A stretch of 33,433 bases of DNA, taken from the NCBI GenBank assembly GCA_910589655.1, contig CAJUTJ010000185.1, positions 1 to 33,433 of the forward strand, written 5' to 3'. The notes beneath the pieces were generated by a model. It saw only the letters and a program-made list of their open reading frames with translations, was not told the origin of the DNA and did no database searches. This DNA is from an uncultured Acetatifactor sp. Lineage in GTDB: Bacteria; Bacillota; Clostridia; Lachnospirales; Lachnospiraceae. The stretch's first letter is position 1; each line of letters starts with the position of its first letter. The position numbers and the translations under genes are program-made. Of this stretch, positions 24,898 through 32,207 are shown one piece after another.

Positions 24898-25058
24898 TGT
24901 ACTGACCGTATTACATTTCGCTAAATATCTTGCCTGAATTTCCATCTGCTGCGTTAGATTTCCTAGACGTAGCCACCGCTACGCCGTCGGAAATCTGCCT
25001 TGCAGACTGAAAATTCATTCTGCGCTATTTAGCTGAAAGTAATCTGGTCAGTACACTA
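24895..25058. mobile_element. Family C MITE-like element, copy C3 (best preserved)
   Basis: 164 bp bounded by TAGTGTACTGACC and its inverse GGTCAGTACACTA. The inverted repeat continues, with a few mismatches, for about 30 bp (left continues GTATTACATTTCGCTAAAT, right in reverse AGATTACTTTCAGCTAAAT). Both ends begin with TA, compatible with TA target duplication. No coding capacity. The first three bases form the stop codon of the chemotaxis receptor. It sits at the convergent end of the ptsI gene, 46 bases from its stop. Confidence 0.8.
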
Positions 25059-25104
25059 GAGATTTTCTGGCCCCTCTCTTTGGTTCGCCGTATTTTTTCT
25101 CATA

Positions 25105-26730
25105 CTACCTCAGATCCAGACTCCTAATCTTATCTCGCAAAGGCAGCACACAAGCGGGAGAAACGGAAAGTTCATCCACTCCCATACGAAGAAAACGCCG
25201 GGTTAGGCTCAAATCTGCTCCCAGTTCTCCGCAGATGCCCACCCATATATTTTCGGCATGGGCATTTCTGCACACCATTTCGATCATTCTGAGAACCGCT
25301 TCATGACAGGGATTGAAAAATGCTTCCAAATGCGGGTTCTGTCGGTCCATAGCCATTGTATATTGGGAAAGATCATTGGTTCCTATGCTGAAAAAGTCCA
25401 CCTCTTTGGCAAGGATGTCGCTGATCATGGCTGCGGCGGGAGTCTCAATCATAATACCTTCTTCTATCAGATGAAAAGGAATCCCCTCCTCCTCTAATTC
25501 CCCCCTCACTTCCGCCGAAATTTCCCGGATCCTGCGGACTTCCTCCAATGAGGTTATCATAGGATACATCACGGCAATCTTTCCATAGTTTGATGCCCTG
25601 TAAATAGCGCGGAGCTGTGTCTTAAACAGCTCCGGCCTTGTGAGGCAGATTCGGATCGCCCGCAATCCCATGGCGGGATTTTCTTCCTTGTCCAGCCGGA
25701 AATAGGCTGCCTGCTTATCAGCGCCGATGTCAAGGGTTCTGATTATGACCCGTTTCCCGGCCATTGTTTCCGCCGTCTTCTTGTATATCCGAAACTGTTC
25801 CTCTTCCGTGGGATAGGTACTGCTTTCCAGAAAAATAAATTCGCTTCTGAAAAGCCCGATGCCCCCCGCATCATTTTTCAGCACCTCATCCAAATCCTTC
25901 ACACTGCCGATATTGGCATGTACCAAAATCTCCCTGCCGTCCTTTGTCCGATTTTCTTTCCCCTTTAGTTCCTGCAGAAGCCTTTCTTTCCCAAGCGCTT
26001 CGGTTTCCCGCACCCGCATTTGGGCTAACAGCTCTTCATCAGGATCCACATAAAGCGCTCCGCCGAATCCGTCAACCACCGCCATCCGGCCCTCCAGTTC
26101 CTGAGCAAGCTCCATATCCACTCCTATGAGAGCGGGGATGTTCATTGTGCGTGCGAGAATTGCCGTATGGGAATTTACGGAACCATGTACCGTGACAAAG
26201 GAACGCACGAGACTTTTGTCCAGCTGTACGGTTTCGCTGGGCGCAAGGTCATCGGCCAGTATGATAACGGGTTCATGGAGCTGTATTTTTTCACTATCCG
26301 CATTTGTGAGAATCCTTATCATGCGATCCGATATGTCCATGACATCCGCCGCCCGTTCCCTCATGTATACATCCTCCATAGAAGAAAACATTTCGGCAAA
26401 ATGTGCCGATGCCGCCCCGATGGCATACTCTACATTTACCTTCTGCTCCAATACAATACGTTTTACCGAATCAAGGTAATCGTCATCCTCCAGCATCATT
26501 TGATGAATCTCAAAAATGGCGGCATTTTCTTCCCCCACCTCTTTGGCCGCCTTTTCGTATAGAAGGGCAAGCTGCTTCCGGGCTTCTTTCCTTGCCGTTT
26601 CAAATCGGCAGATTTCGGAATCACAGTCTTTTGCCTCATATCTTACAATATTTTGTTCCCTCTTTACCATTAAGTGTATTTTTCCGACAGCGATTCCGCC
26701 GCATACACTTTTCCCGTGATATTCCGTCAT
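25105..26730 (-). CDS. ptsI: Phosphoenolpyruvate-protein phosphotransferase (PTS Enzyme I)
   Basis: 541-aa first enzyme of the PEP-dependent sugar phosphotransferase system; it takes phosphate from PEP and passes it to HPr in the cytoplasm. Visible: active His188 in GSVNSHTAILAR, the PEP-site strand RTLDIGADK, NPAMGLRAIRICL, the C-terminal FFSIGTNDLSQYTMAMDR, and the Cys loop GICGELGAD. It is slightly shorter than the 570-575 aa of B. subtilis and E. coli enzymes. The start at 26730 has GGAGG five bases upstream; an in-frame ATG at 26742 has none. It lies 64 bp downstream of fruK on the same strand. No HPr or Enzyme II gene is in the window. Confidence 0.93.
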   Translation of the reverse strand: MTEYHGKSVCGGIAVGKIHLMVKREQNIVRYEAKDCDSEICRFETARKEARKQLALLYEKAAKEVGEENAAIFEIHQMMLEDDDYLDSVKRIVLEQKVNVEYAIGAASAHFAEMFSSMEDVYMRERAADVMDISDRMIRILTNADSEKIQLHEPVIILADDLAPSETVQLDKSLVRSFVTVHGSVNSHTAILARTMNIPALIGVDMELAQELEGRMAVVDGFGGALYVDPDEELLAQMRVRETEALGKERLLQELKGKENRTKDGREILVHANIGSVKDLDEVLKNDAGGIGLFRSEFIFLESSTYPTEEEQFRIYKKTAETMAGKRVIIRTLDIGADKQAAYFRLDKEENPAMGLRAIRICLTRPELFKTQLRAIYRASNYGKIAVMYPMITSLEEVRRIREISAEVRGELEEEGIPFHLIEEGIMIETPAAAMISDILAKEVDFFSIGTNDLSQYTMAMDRQNPHLEAFFNPCHEAVLRMIEMVCRNAHAENIWVGICGELGADLSLTRRFLRMGVDELSVSPACVLPLRDKIRSLDLR

Positions 26731-26794
26731 ACTAACCTCCATACCGCTGCTTCGCGGCGATAAACATACCTTTCAGCTTTAATCGGTGTGCGTT

Positions 26795-27709
26795 CTAACA
26801 CAAAGAAGTAAAAGAGCGATATACTTGCTCTATTTCCGTTTTGGTCGCAAGGAAATCCGAAAAGGTGCTGGCGCTTCCGGAGGACAGCCCCAGTTTAAAA
26901 GCATGGGCATAATCCCGTTTTTCACACCAGCCGGCAATAAATCCCGCCACCATAGAATCTCCTGCCCCGACGGAATTCCTGACCGTCCCCCTTGGCGCTT
27001 GGTTCATCAATACAAGACCCGTTTCCGCTGCCAGAACGGCGCCTTCCCCCGCCATGGACACTAATACGTTTTTCGCCCCTTTTTCCTGAAGCCTTCTGGC
27101 ATAGGGAACCACTTCTTCCCGAGTATTAAGCGTCACTCCGAATATTTCACCCAGTTCGTGATGATTAGGTTTCACAAGAAACGGCCGGTACGGCAAAGCA
27201 TTCAGAAGAAGCTCTTTCTCGGCATCCACGGTAATCAAAATATTCCGATCCGAAAGCATTTTCATAATATCACTGTACAGAGAGTCCGGCAATGAAGCCG
27301 GTATGCTTCCGGCAAGTATCAGGATGTCCCCGTCTCTCAGCCTGCTTAACTTTTCCATGAGCTGTGATACCGCACCGCTGTCGATCACCGGTCCGGCGGC
27401 ATTAATCTCCGTCTCGGCTGCGGATTTGATTTTCACATTGATTCTGGAAGTGCCCTCCCTTAGCTCTATAAAATCACTCCTGCCCCCCAAAGCCTCAAAG
27501 CGCCTCTTTATTTCCTCTCCGGTGAATCCCGCAATAAAACCAAGTGCAATATTGTCCACGCCAAGGTTATTGAGAACGGTGGAAACATTAAGCCCCTTTC
27601 CTCCGGGCAAAAGCCGTTCATAAACGGATCGGTTTGTCATTCCCGGTTTTAAATCCTCGACTCCTATGATATAGTCAATAGCCGGATTAAATGTTACGGT
27701 ATATATCAT
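26795..27709 (-). CDS. fruK: 1-phosphofructokinase (PfkB family)
   Basis: 304-aa sugar kinase that converts fructose 1-phosphate to fructose 1,6-bisphosphate with ATP. The PfkB signatures are present: N-terminal PGGKGLNVSTVLNNLG (about 36-51) and C-terminal GAGDSMVAGFIAG (about 250-262) with the catalytic Asp. MIYTVTFNPAIDYII at the start and ILAGSIPASLPDSLY are typical of FruK/LacC. Tagatose-6-phosphate kinase is the alternative; FruK is favoured by the pairing with ptsI. AGGAGG lies nine bases upstream of the ATG. Upstream are a weak promoter (27775-27803), an inverted repeat and a stronger promoter at 28022-28050, so a structured leader is possible. fruA and fruR are not present. Confidence 0.85.
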   Translation of the reverse strand: MIYTVTFNPAIDYIIGVEDLKPGMTNRSVYERLLPGGKGLNVSTVLNNLGVDNIALGFIAGFTGEEIKRRFEALGGRSDFIELREGTSRINVKIKSAAETEINAAGPVIDSGAVSQLMEKLSRLRDGDILILAGSIPASLPDSLYSDIMKMLSDRNILITVDAEKELLLNALPYRPFLVKPNHHELGEIFGVTLNTREEVVPYARRLQEKGAKNVLVSMAGEGAVLAAETGLVLMNQAPRGTVRNSVGAGDSMVAGFIAGWCEKRDYAHAFKLGLSSGSASTFSDFLATKTEIEQVYRSFTSLC

Positions 27710-27774
27710 CGGCCTGCCTCCTGCTCCGGTTCCCCGCCTGTTTTCTTTTTCGGATACGCATCTGTTCTTTTTTA

Positions 27775-27803
27775 ATCATATGGCTTGATATCAGAGTCCC
27801 CAA
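27775..27803 (-). promoter_or_regulatory. Candidate proximal promoter of fruK
   Basis: Minus strand: TTGGGG (27798-27803), 17-base spacer, TATGAT (27775-27780). It would give a 5' leader of roughly 60 nt for fruK. The -35 is weak, and it abuts the inverted repeat at 27803-27847. Confidence 0.35.
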
Positions 27804-27847
27804 TTCAAAAATCCGATGCAAGCCCGCTTGCAAGAAGATTTTTGAAT
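27803..27847. repeat. Inverted repeat upstream of fruK
   Basis: Outer arms ATTCAAAAATC (27803-27813) and GATTTTTGAAT (27837-27847) and an inner stem TGCAAGC/GCTTGCA form a strong nested hairpin on either strand. Without a following T-run it is not a clear terminator. It could be an attenuator element in the leader if transcription starts at 28022-28050, or an operator next to the proximal promoter. Confidence 0.5.
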
Positions 27848-27912
27848 CTAAAACCCGCAAAACACTGAAAAGTATCCATTTCCCGCAGAAAAGTCGGCGG
27901 ATTTGAGGTTTT

Positions 27913-28032
27913 TTAGGATTGCGGGAACATGAAATGCGAGGCAATCCCTGACATCGTCAGAGCCAAAACACCTGTTGCCCCCAACACCATGATATAGACA
28001 ATAAGGCGCCCTTCCATAATAATAGTATCCAT
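27913..28032 (-). CDS. Possible small membrane protein, 39 aa (sORF)
   Basis: Open frame of 39 codons on the minus strand from ATG 28032 to the stop at 27913-27915. It would encode a single hydrophobic segment (LIVYIMVLGATGVLALTMSG, residues 10-29). GAGG lies only two bases before the first ATG, too close for a normal site. A strong promoter at 28022-28050 overlaps its start, so translation may begin at the internal ATG at 28017, possibly from a leaderless mRNA, giving 34 aa. No homologue is recognised. It may instead be untranslated leader of fruK. Confidence 0.3.
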   Translation of the reverse strand: MDTIIMEGRLIVYIMVLGATGVLALTMSGIASHFMFPQS

Positions 28033-28050
28033 ATCCTCAACCTTAGTCAA
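28022..28050 (-). promoter_or_regulatory. Good sigma-A-like promoter about 310 bp upstream of fruK
   Basis: Minus strand: TTGACT (28045-28050), 17-base spacer, TACTAT (28022-28027), five of six consensus bases in each box. The predicted start near 28016 coincides with the ATG at 28017. A transcript from here would carry a leader of about 300 nt, including the hairpin at 27803-27847, before fruK. Confidence 0.5.
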
Positions 28051-28178
28051 TAATACGTTTCAATTTCTCTACAGGAAGCCACCACACTCTTCCGGTTCTA
28101 AAAACACCCTTATTACAAAAACATTTTAGGAATGTTTACTATAAAGTCTTGAATCCTGCCTGCGGAAACTGCGAGGCG

Positions 28179-28253
28179 TTTCGTGCTCCCTTGCACGAAA
28201 TCGCTTTTTTGCGATTTCTGTGCATAGGTTGCTGTGAACGGAGAGAGCACTAA
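28179..28253 (+). repeat. Dispersed repeat family B, copy B4, with two competing hairpins
   Basis: Core arms GCACGAAATCGC (28193-28204) and GCGATTTCTGTGC (28211-28223) pair around a six-T loop, then the family B tail GTTGCTGTGAACGGAGAG. An upstream TTTCGTGC (28179-28186) can pair with the same GCACGAAA (28193-28200), so the two hairpins exclude each other. It lies in the gene-free stretch 28051-28293, upstream of the marR promoter. Confidence 0.65.
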
Positions 28254-28293
28254 CTAATCTGCTGCGGCGTTCACAAAATATTGCAACTATGGT

Positions 28294-28342
28294 TTGACTT
28301 TTGTCCGATTCCGGATTATAATGTGTTTTGTCCGGTTTCGGA
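28294..28342 (+). promoter_or_regulatory. marR operon promoter with duplicated operator
   Basis: TTGACT (28294-28299), 17-base spacer, TATAAT (28317-28322): a near-consensus promoter. A dyad TCCG-ATTC-CGGA (28304-28315) lies in the spacer, and a second, TCCG-GTTT-CGGA (28331-28342), lies exactly 27 bp further, around the predicted start point. Both sit in a 27-bp tandem repeat. Two sites covering the polymerase footprint suit autorepression by the adjacent MarR protein. Confidence 0.7.
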
Positions 28343-28368
28343 TTATACTTTGTTTGGAGGTCACTGCT

Positions 28369-28833
28369 TTGGATAATAATACGGATAAATATGACGGTTA
28401 CACTGCTTTGCTGGATCAATTTGACAAAGAATTGGATGATATATACCATGATTACGCTCTCAGGCACAATCTGTCCGATGCCGCCCTTTGGATTCTTTAT
28501 GCAGTTTACGGCTCCAAAGCGGAAGTCACACAAGCGGATATCTGCAACGGATGGTTTTTCAGCCGCCAGACAATCAATACCGCATTAAAGAATTTAGAAC
28601 AGCAAGACACAATAGAGCTGGTGCCGATTCCCGGAAACCGAAAAAGCAAGCATGTGATACTGACTGCAAAGGGAAAAAATCTGGCACGGCAGATAGTGGC
28701 TCCGTTAAAACTGGCAGAAAACAAAGTTTTCGCAGCTTTCAGCGATGAGGAAAATCAATTGTTTATTGAAATGGCCGGAAAACGCTGTTCGCTGCTGCGG
28801 GAATTTCTGAAAGGAACAGAAAAGGAATTATAA
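28369..28833 (+). CDS. MarR family transcriptional regulator
   Basis: 154-aa winged-helix regulator. The recognition region is about residues 45-95 (AALWILYAVYGSKAEVTQADICNGWFFSRQTINTALKNLEQQDTIELVP is the segment; key part SRQTINTALKNLEQ is the recognition helix). The wing GNRKSKHVILTAKG follows, then a C-terminal dimerisation helix. I chose a TTG start at 28369, with GGAGG eight bases upstream; the open frame runs further up to 28294 but that would place the start inside the promoter. It heads an operon with a cytidylate-kinase-like gene 31 bp downstream and a MATE exporter. Autoregulation through the duplicated TCCG dyads is likely. Effector unknown. Confidence 0.88.
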   Translation: MDNNTDKYDGYTALLDQFDKELDDIYHDYALRHNLSDAALWILYAVYGSKAEVTQADICNGWFFSRQTINTALKNLEQQDTIELVPIPGNRKSKHVILTAKGKNLARQIVAPLKLAENKVFAAFSDEENQLFIEMAGKRCSLLREFLKGTEKEL

Positions 28834-28864
28834 TTCACAAACAGCGGAAAGGAATGGAAGTCTT

Positions 28865-29485
28865 ATGAAAATTATTACCATCAGCCGGGAATTCGGCAGC
28901 GGCGGCAGAGAGCTTGGAAAACGCCTCGCCGATGCTTTGGGTTTTGATTATTATGATCGTGAAATCATTACAGCTATAGCGGGAGCGCAAGGTCTGGATG
29001 AAGCTTATGTGGAAAAGAGCATGGAAAATGCCAACTGGCAGAGGATCCCCCTGACCTATCGGCATTCTTTTGCAAGAAGCGCCTTACTTCAGGCGCCCAG
29101 AACCGATCTTCTCTTGGAGCAGAAGCGGGTCATCAAGGACATCGCCAAAACAGGCCGGGATTGTGTGATTGTAGGGCGCAACGCCGATGTTATTCTGGCA
29201 GCCGAACATCCATTCCATATTTTCGTCTGTGCAGATATGGAGACCAAGATACACCGCTGTATGGAGCGGGCTGCCCACGGGGAAAAGCTCACCCCCAAAG
29301 AAATAGAGTTAAACATCCGCCGTATCGACAAAAACCGGGCAAAAACCCGGGAAATCATCGGCGGAAGCAGATGGGGCGATTCTGCGGCATGTCATCTAAC
29401 CGTCAATACCGGCGGCTGGGATCTCAAAGAATTAACGGCCGCCGTTGCCGATTATGTAAACCGATGGTTCCAAAGAAAGATATAA
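28865..29485 (+). CDS. Cytidylate kinase-like family protein
   Basis: 206-aa P-loop protein of the cytidylate-kinase-like group (AAA_26 type). The N-terminus has MKIITISREFGSGGRELGKRLA, in which GSGGRELG corresponds to the phosphate-binding loop; the DYYDREII motif follows. The mid-region CVIVGRNADVIL and the lid-like KNRAKTREIIGG also fit the group. Usual members are uncharacterised; true CMP kinases (Cmk) are a different branch, so CMP as substrate is not assumed. No signal peptide. It lies 31 bp after marR and 58 bp before the MATE gene, in one operon, with AAAGGAATGGAAG upstream of the ATG. Role in drug response is inferred only from context. Confidence 0.85.
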   Translation: MKIITISREFGSGGRELGKRLADALGFDYYDREIITAIAGAQGLDEAYVEKSMENANWQRIPLTYRHSFARSALLQAPRTDLLLEQKRVIKDIAKTGRDCVIVGRNADVILAAEHPFHIFVCADMETKIHRCMERAAHGEKLTPKEIELNIRRIDKNRAKTREIIGGSRWGDSAACHLTVNTGGWDLKELTAAVADYVNRWFQRKI

Positions 29486-29543
29486 ATTAGCGAAAACAGT
29501 CCAGACTGTAATAACGCAAGTACAAGAAAGGTATGGTTATTCT

Positions 29544-30872
29544 ATGAGCATTCAGTTATCCGATCATTTTACTTATAAAAAGCTTTTGCGTTTCACGCTG
29601 CCCTCCATTGCCATGATGATATTCACCTCCATCTATGGCGTGGTGGACGGATTTTTTGTGTCAAACTTTGTGGGTAAAACCCCCTTTGCGGCCGTCAATT
29701 TTATTATGCCCTTCCTCATGATATTGGGCGCTTTCGGCTTTATGTTCGGCACCGGAGGAAGCGCACTTATCTCGAAAACAATGGGAGAGGGAGATCTGCC
29801 CAAGGCCAACCGCTTGTTTTCCATGTTGGTCTGCATCTCCGTGTCTCTGGGTATTGTAATTGCCGTTTTCGGCATTATATTCTTACGTCCGGCAGCTTCT
29901 CTTCTGGGCGCGGAAGGAGAACTGCTTGACTACTGTGTTCTCTACGGACGGATTATACTGGCGGCCATTCCCGCTTTCATGCTGCAGCAGGAATTCCAGA
30001 GCTTTTTTATTACGGCGGAAAGACCACAGCTGGGGCTCTATACAACGGTGATCGCCGGAGTGGCAAATATGATATTGGACGCACTGTTTATTGCCGTATT
30101 CAAATGGGGCGTTGCCGGCGCCGCCATTGCCACGGCAATAAGCCAGTGTATCGGCGGCGTAATTCCGATCCTTTATTTTTTGCGCCCAAATACAAGCCTG
30201 TTAAAGCTGACCAAGCCCTCCTTCGACGGAAAAGCCCTTCTGAAAACCTGTACCAACGGTTCTTCGGAACTTATGAGCAATGTATCCATGTCGCTTGTGG
30301 GAATGCTTTACAATATTCAGCTTATGAAATATGCAGGTGAAAACGGTGTGGCGGCATATGGTGTCCTGATGTATGTCTGCCTGATTTTCATCGCCGCATT
30401 TATCGGTTATACGATAGGAACCGCCCCCGTGATCGGTTATCATTACGGTGCCGGAAACCATGATGAGTTAAAGAGCCTTTTTAAAAAAAGCCTTGTCATA
30501 ATCGGAGTGTTTTCCGTAGGTATGCTGCTTTTGGGAGAAGTGCTGGCCAAACCGCTCTCCGTTTTATTTGTGGGCTATGACACCGACCTATTGCAGCTGA
30601 CCCTTAGGGGATTTGCCATTTTCTCCTTTTCCTTCCTGTTTTCCGGCATTGCCATTTACGGATCGGGCTTTTTCACCGCCTTGAACAACGGCCTCATTTC
30701 CGCAGTCATTTCTTTCCTGAGGACATTAGTGTTTCAGGTTGTGGCAATTATCATCCTCCCCATAGTATGGGGCATCGACGGAATCTGGGTATCCATCGTC
30801 GCGGCGGAAGTGATGGCGGCGGCAGTGACTATACTTTTCTGGATCGCCAACCGGAATAAATATCATTATTAA
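29544..30872 (+). CDS. MATE family efflux transporter
   Basis: 442-aa membrane protein with about 12 hydrophobic segments, typical MATE length. The N-terminal pattern TLPSIAMMIFTSIYGVVDGFFVSNFVG, with Pro in helix 1 and VVDGFFVS, and the second-half ANRFMNVSM-like region around residue 240 match the family. It is not closely similar to the first MATE in the window: the sequences and likely subfamily differ. Third gene of the marR operon, so probably a drug-inducible exporter. AGAAAGG lies 14 bases before the ATG, a longish spacing. Its stop overlaps the stop of the convergent MFS gene by four bases. Substrate unknown. Confidence 0.9.
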   Translation: MSIQLSDHFTYKKLLRFTLPSIAMMIFTSIYGVVDGFFVSNFVGKTPFAAVNFIMPFLMILGAFGFMFGTGGSALISKTMGEGDLPKANRLFSMLVCISVSLGIVIAVFGIIFLRPAASLLGAEGELLDYCVLYGRIILAAIPAFMLQQEFQSFFITAERPQLGLYTTVIAGVANMILDALFIAVFKWGVAGAAIATAISQCIGGVIPILYFLRPNTSLLKLTKPSFDGKALLKTCTNGSSELMSNVSMSLVGMLYNIQLMKYAGENGVAAYGVLMYVCLIFIAAFIGYTIGTAPVIGYHYGAGNHDELKSLFKKSLVIIGVFSVGMLLLGEVLAKPLSVLFVGYDTDLLQLTLRGFAIFSFSFLFSGIAIYGSGFFTALNNGLISAVISFLRTLVFQVVAIIILPIVWGIDGIWVSIVAAEVMAAAVTILFWIANRNKYHY

Positions 30873-32014
30873 CGCCTCCGGCTTCTGCCGGTTTCCACTA
30901 CGGTACAGACTGCCGCAAACAGCAGGATAAAAATCCCTATAGCTGCCAAAACCTTCGTCAGCCCCCATTGATCCGCCATCATCCCCGCTGTCGGGAACAT
31001 TAGTATCATGGCCACGGAGAAAAACAGACTGTTCACGGAAATCAAGGTCGCCCTCTGATCGGACGGAATCAAACGGTTCAGGGAATCCGATTGCACAGGA
31101 TATAATACGGAATTGCAAAAACCGGCAGCGGAAAGCGCAGCTGCCGACACTGCTGCATTCTCGAATCCGTAGCATATCATGGAGACGGCAATGACTGCGG
31201 AAGCAGCAAACACTACTTTCCTCTTATATTGGGCATATATCTTATCGCTCATAAATGCCCCTAAACAGGATGCCGCACCCATTATCAGCAGAATCAGGCT
31301 GATTCGGATTTTATTATATCCAAGGCTGTAGAAATACTGCTGGCTATAGAAAAACAGCAATGTCTGTGCCGCAAATATTATCGAATAGTAAAGAATGATT
31401 TTCAAAATACGGACATCCGACTGTAATATGCGAAAGCTTTCCCTGAAATGAGAAGCCGCAAGCTCTCCTATTCCAGTCTGCTTTTCCCCTTGTCGGCTAT
31501 AGGGCGCCTCCGTCATAAGCAGCACCGGAAGCAATGATAACAGTCCAATTGCGACGCAGGCCCCATAGCACCAAAAATAAGAGTATTCCGCAAGAATGCC
31601 TCCGGCTACCGTAGCAATTCCCTGAGACACTTCCAAAATAATATTCAGCCTCCCATATAGACCCATATACTGCTCTTCCCGGCCGATGTATTTCATACTG
31701 TTGTACACAAGGGCTTCCTCGGATCCGGAATTAAAATTATTCCCTAACGCCTGTATGATAAAGCTCAACGCAAACAGGCCGAAGCTTCTGGAAAACAGCA
31801 TAATCATACAGGAGACGGCAATGCATATCCTGCTCAAAACCATGCTCCTCTTCCTGCCCAGAAGGTCTGCCACCGCCCCGGAGGGAATCTCGAAAAGTAT
31901 GCTTGTGGCATGGTATATCCCCTCAAGCAATCCTATTTGAGCCAGATTCAGCCCGCAATACGCCAGATACAACACCCATATGGAGCTTTGCATATTCAAA
32001 TTCGTGATAAACAT
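30869..32014 (-). CDS. MFS transporter, probably missing its true N-terminus
   Basis: 381-aa major-facilitator protein with about 11-12 membrane segments. The loop 2-3 motif GAVADLLGRKRSMV (about 46-59) is the MFS motif A. The first ATG at 32014 has no ribosome binding site. In-frame codons further upstream (32015-32047) read LKRNIILDYFS, which continues the hydrophobic first helix as in related MFS proteins. Codon ATA at 32054-32056 stands where a start would be expected, and no ATG, GTG or TTG lies between it and the upstream stop. The gene thus appears to have lost its start region, perhaps when the integrase-bearing element inserted nearby. Whether it is still expressed is unclear. Confidence 0.8.
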   Translation of the reverse strand: MFITNLNMQSSIWVLYLAYCGLNLAQIGLLEGIYHATSILFEIPSGAVADLLGRKRSMVLSRICIAVSCMIMLFSRSFGLFALSFIIQALGNNFNSGSEEALVYNSMKYIGREEQYMGLYGRLNIILEVSQGIATVAGGILAEYSYFWCYGACVAIGLLSLLPVLLMTEAPYSRQGEKQTGIGELAASHFRESFRILQSDVRILKIILYYSIIFAAQTLLFFYSQQYFYSLGYNKIRISLILLIMGAASCLGAFMSDKIYAQYKRKVVFAASAVIAVSMICYGFENAAVSAAALSAAGFCNSVLYPVQSDSLNRLIPSDQRATLISVNSLFFSVAMILMFPTAGMMADQWGLTKVLAAIGIFILLFAAVCTVVETGRSRRR

Positions 32015-32056
32015 ACTGAAATAATCCAGTATAATATTTCTCTTTAAATTATATAT
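32015..32056 (-). pseudogene. Orphaned 5' coding remnant of the MFS gene
   Basis: Frame continues upstream of ATG 32014 as IYNLKRNIILDYFS with no usable start codon and no ribosome binding site; a stop lies about 15 codons-equivalents further up. From the resemblance to the N-terminus of related MFS transporters I infer that this is coding sequence cut off from its promoter and start. The downstream part from 32014 may still be translated. Confidence 0.5.
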
Positions 32057-32092
32057 GTCTTTTTGACTATCTTTTTATATCTTCTCAAATGT

Positions 32093-32122
32093 CCGAATAG
32101 CCCCATTTTATCAGCTATTCGG
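32093..32122. terminator. Hairpin between integrase and MFS genes
   Basis: Perfect 9-bp arms CCGAATAGC (32093-32101) and GCTATTCGG (32114-32122). On the plus strand GGCATTTTGTATT follows; on the minus strand the following T-run is weak. It may terminate integrase transcription or belong to the element end. It lies between the MFS remnant and the integrase stop. Confidence 0.4.
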
Positions 32123-32135
32123 GCATTTTGTATTA

Positions 32136-32207
32136 GTGGTAAACCTCACATATCAAGGTCTAACTTCTTATATTTTTCCTATCAAACGTGGTTAAAATCG
32201 TGGTAAA
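32136..32207 (+). repeat. Direct repeats GTGGT(T)AAA next to the integrase, candidate arm sites
   Basis: Three copies: GTGGTAAA at 32136-32143, GTGGTTAAA at 32188-32196 and GTGGTAAA at 32200-32207, just past the integrase stop. Tn916-type integrases bind short direct repeats near element ends through their N-terminal domain, so these are plausible arm-type sites. The exact element end and the coupling or target sequence cannot be fixed from one side. Confidence 0.35.

Noticed and set aside
28294..28368. Longer MarR reading frame from 28294
   Set aside because: It would start inside the -35 box of the promoter; the TTG at 28369 has a GGAGG at good spacing.
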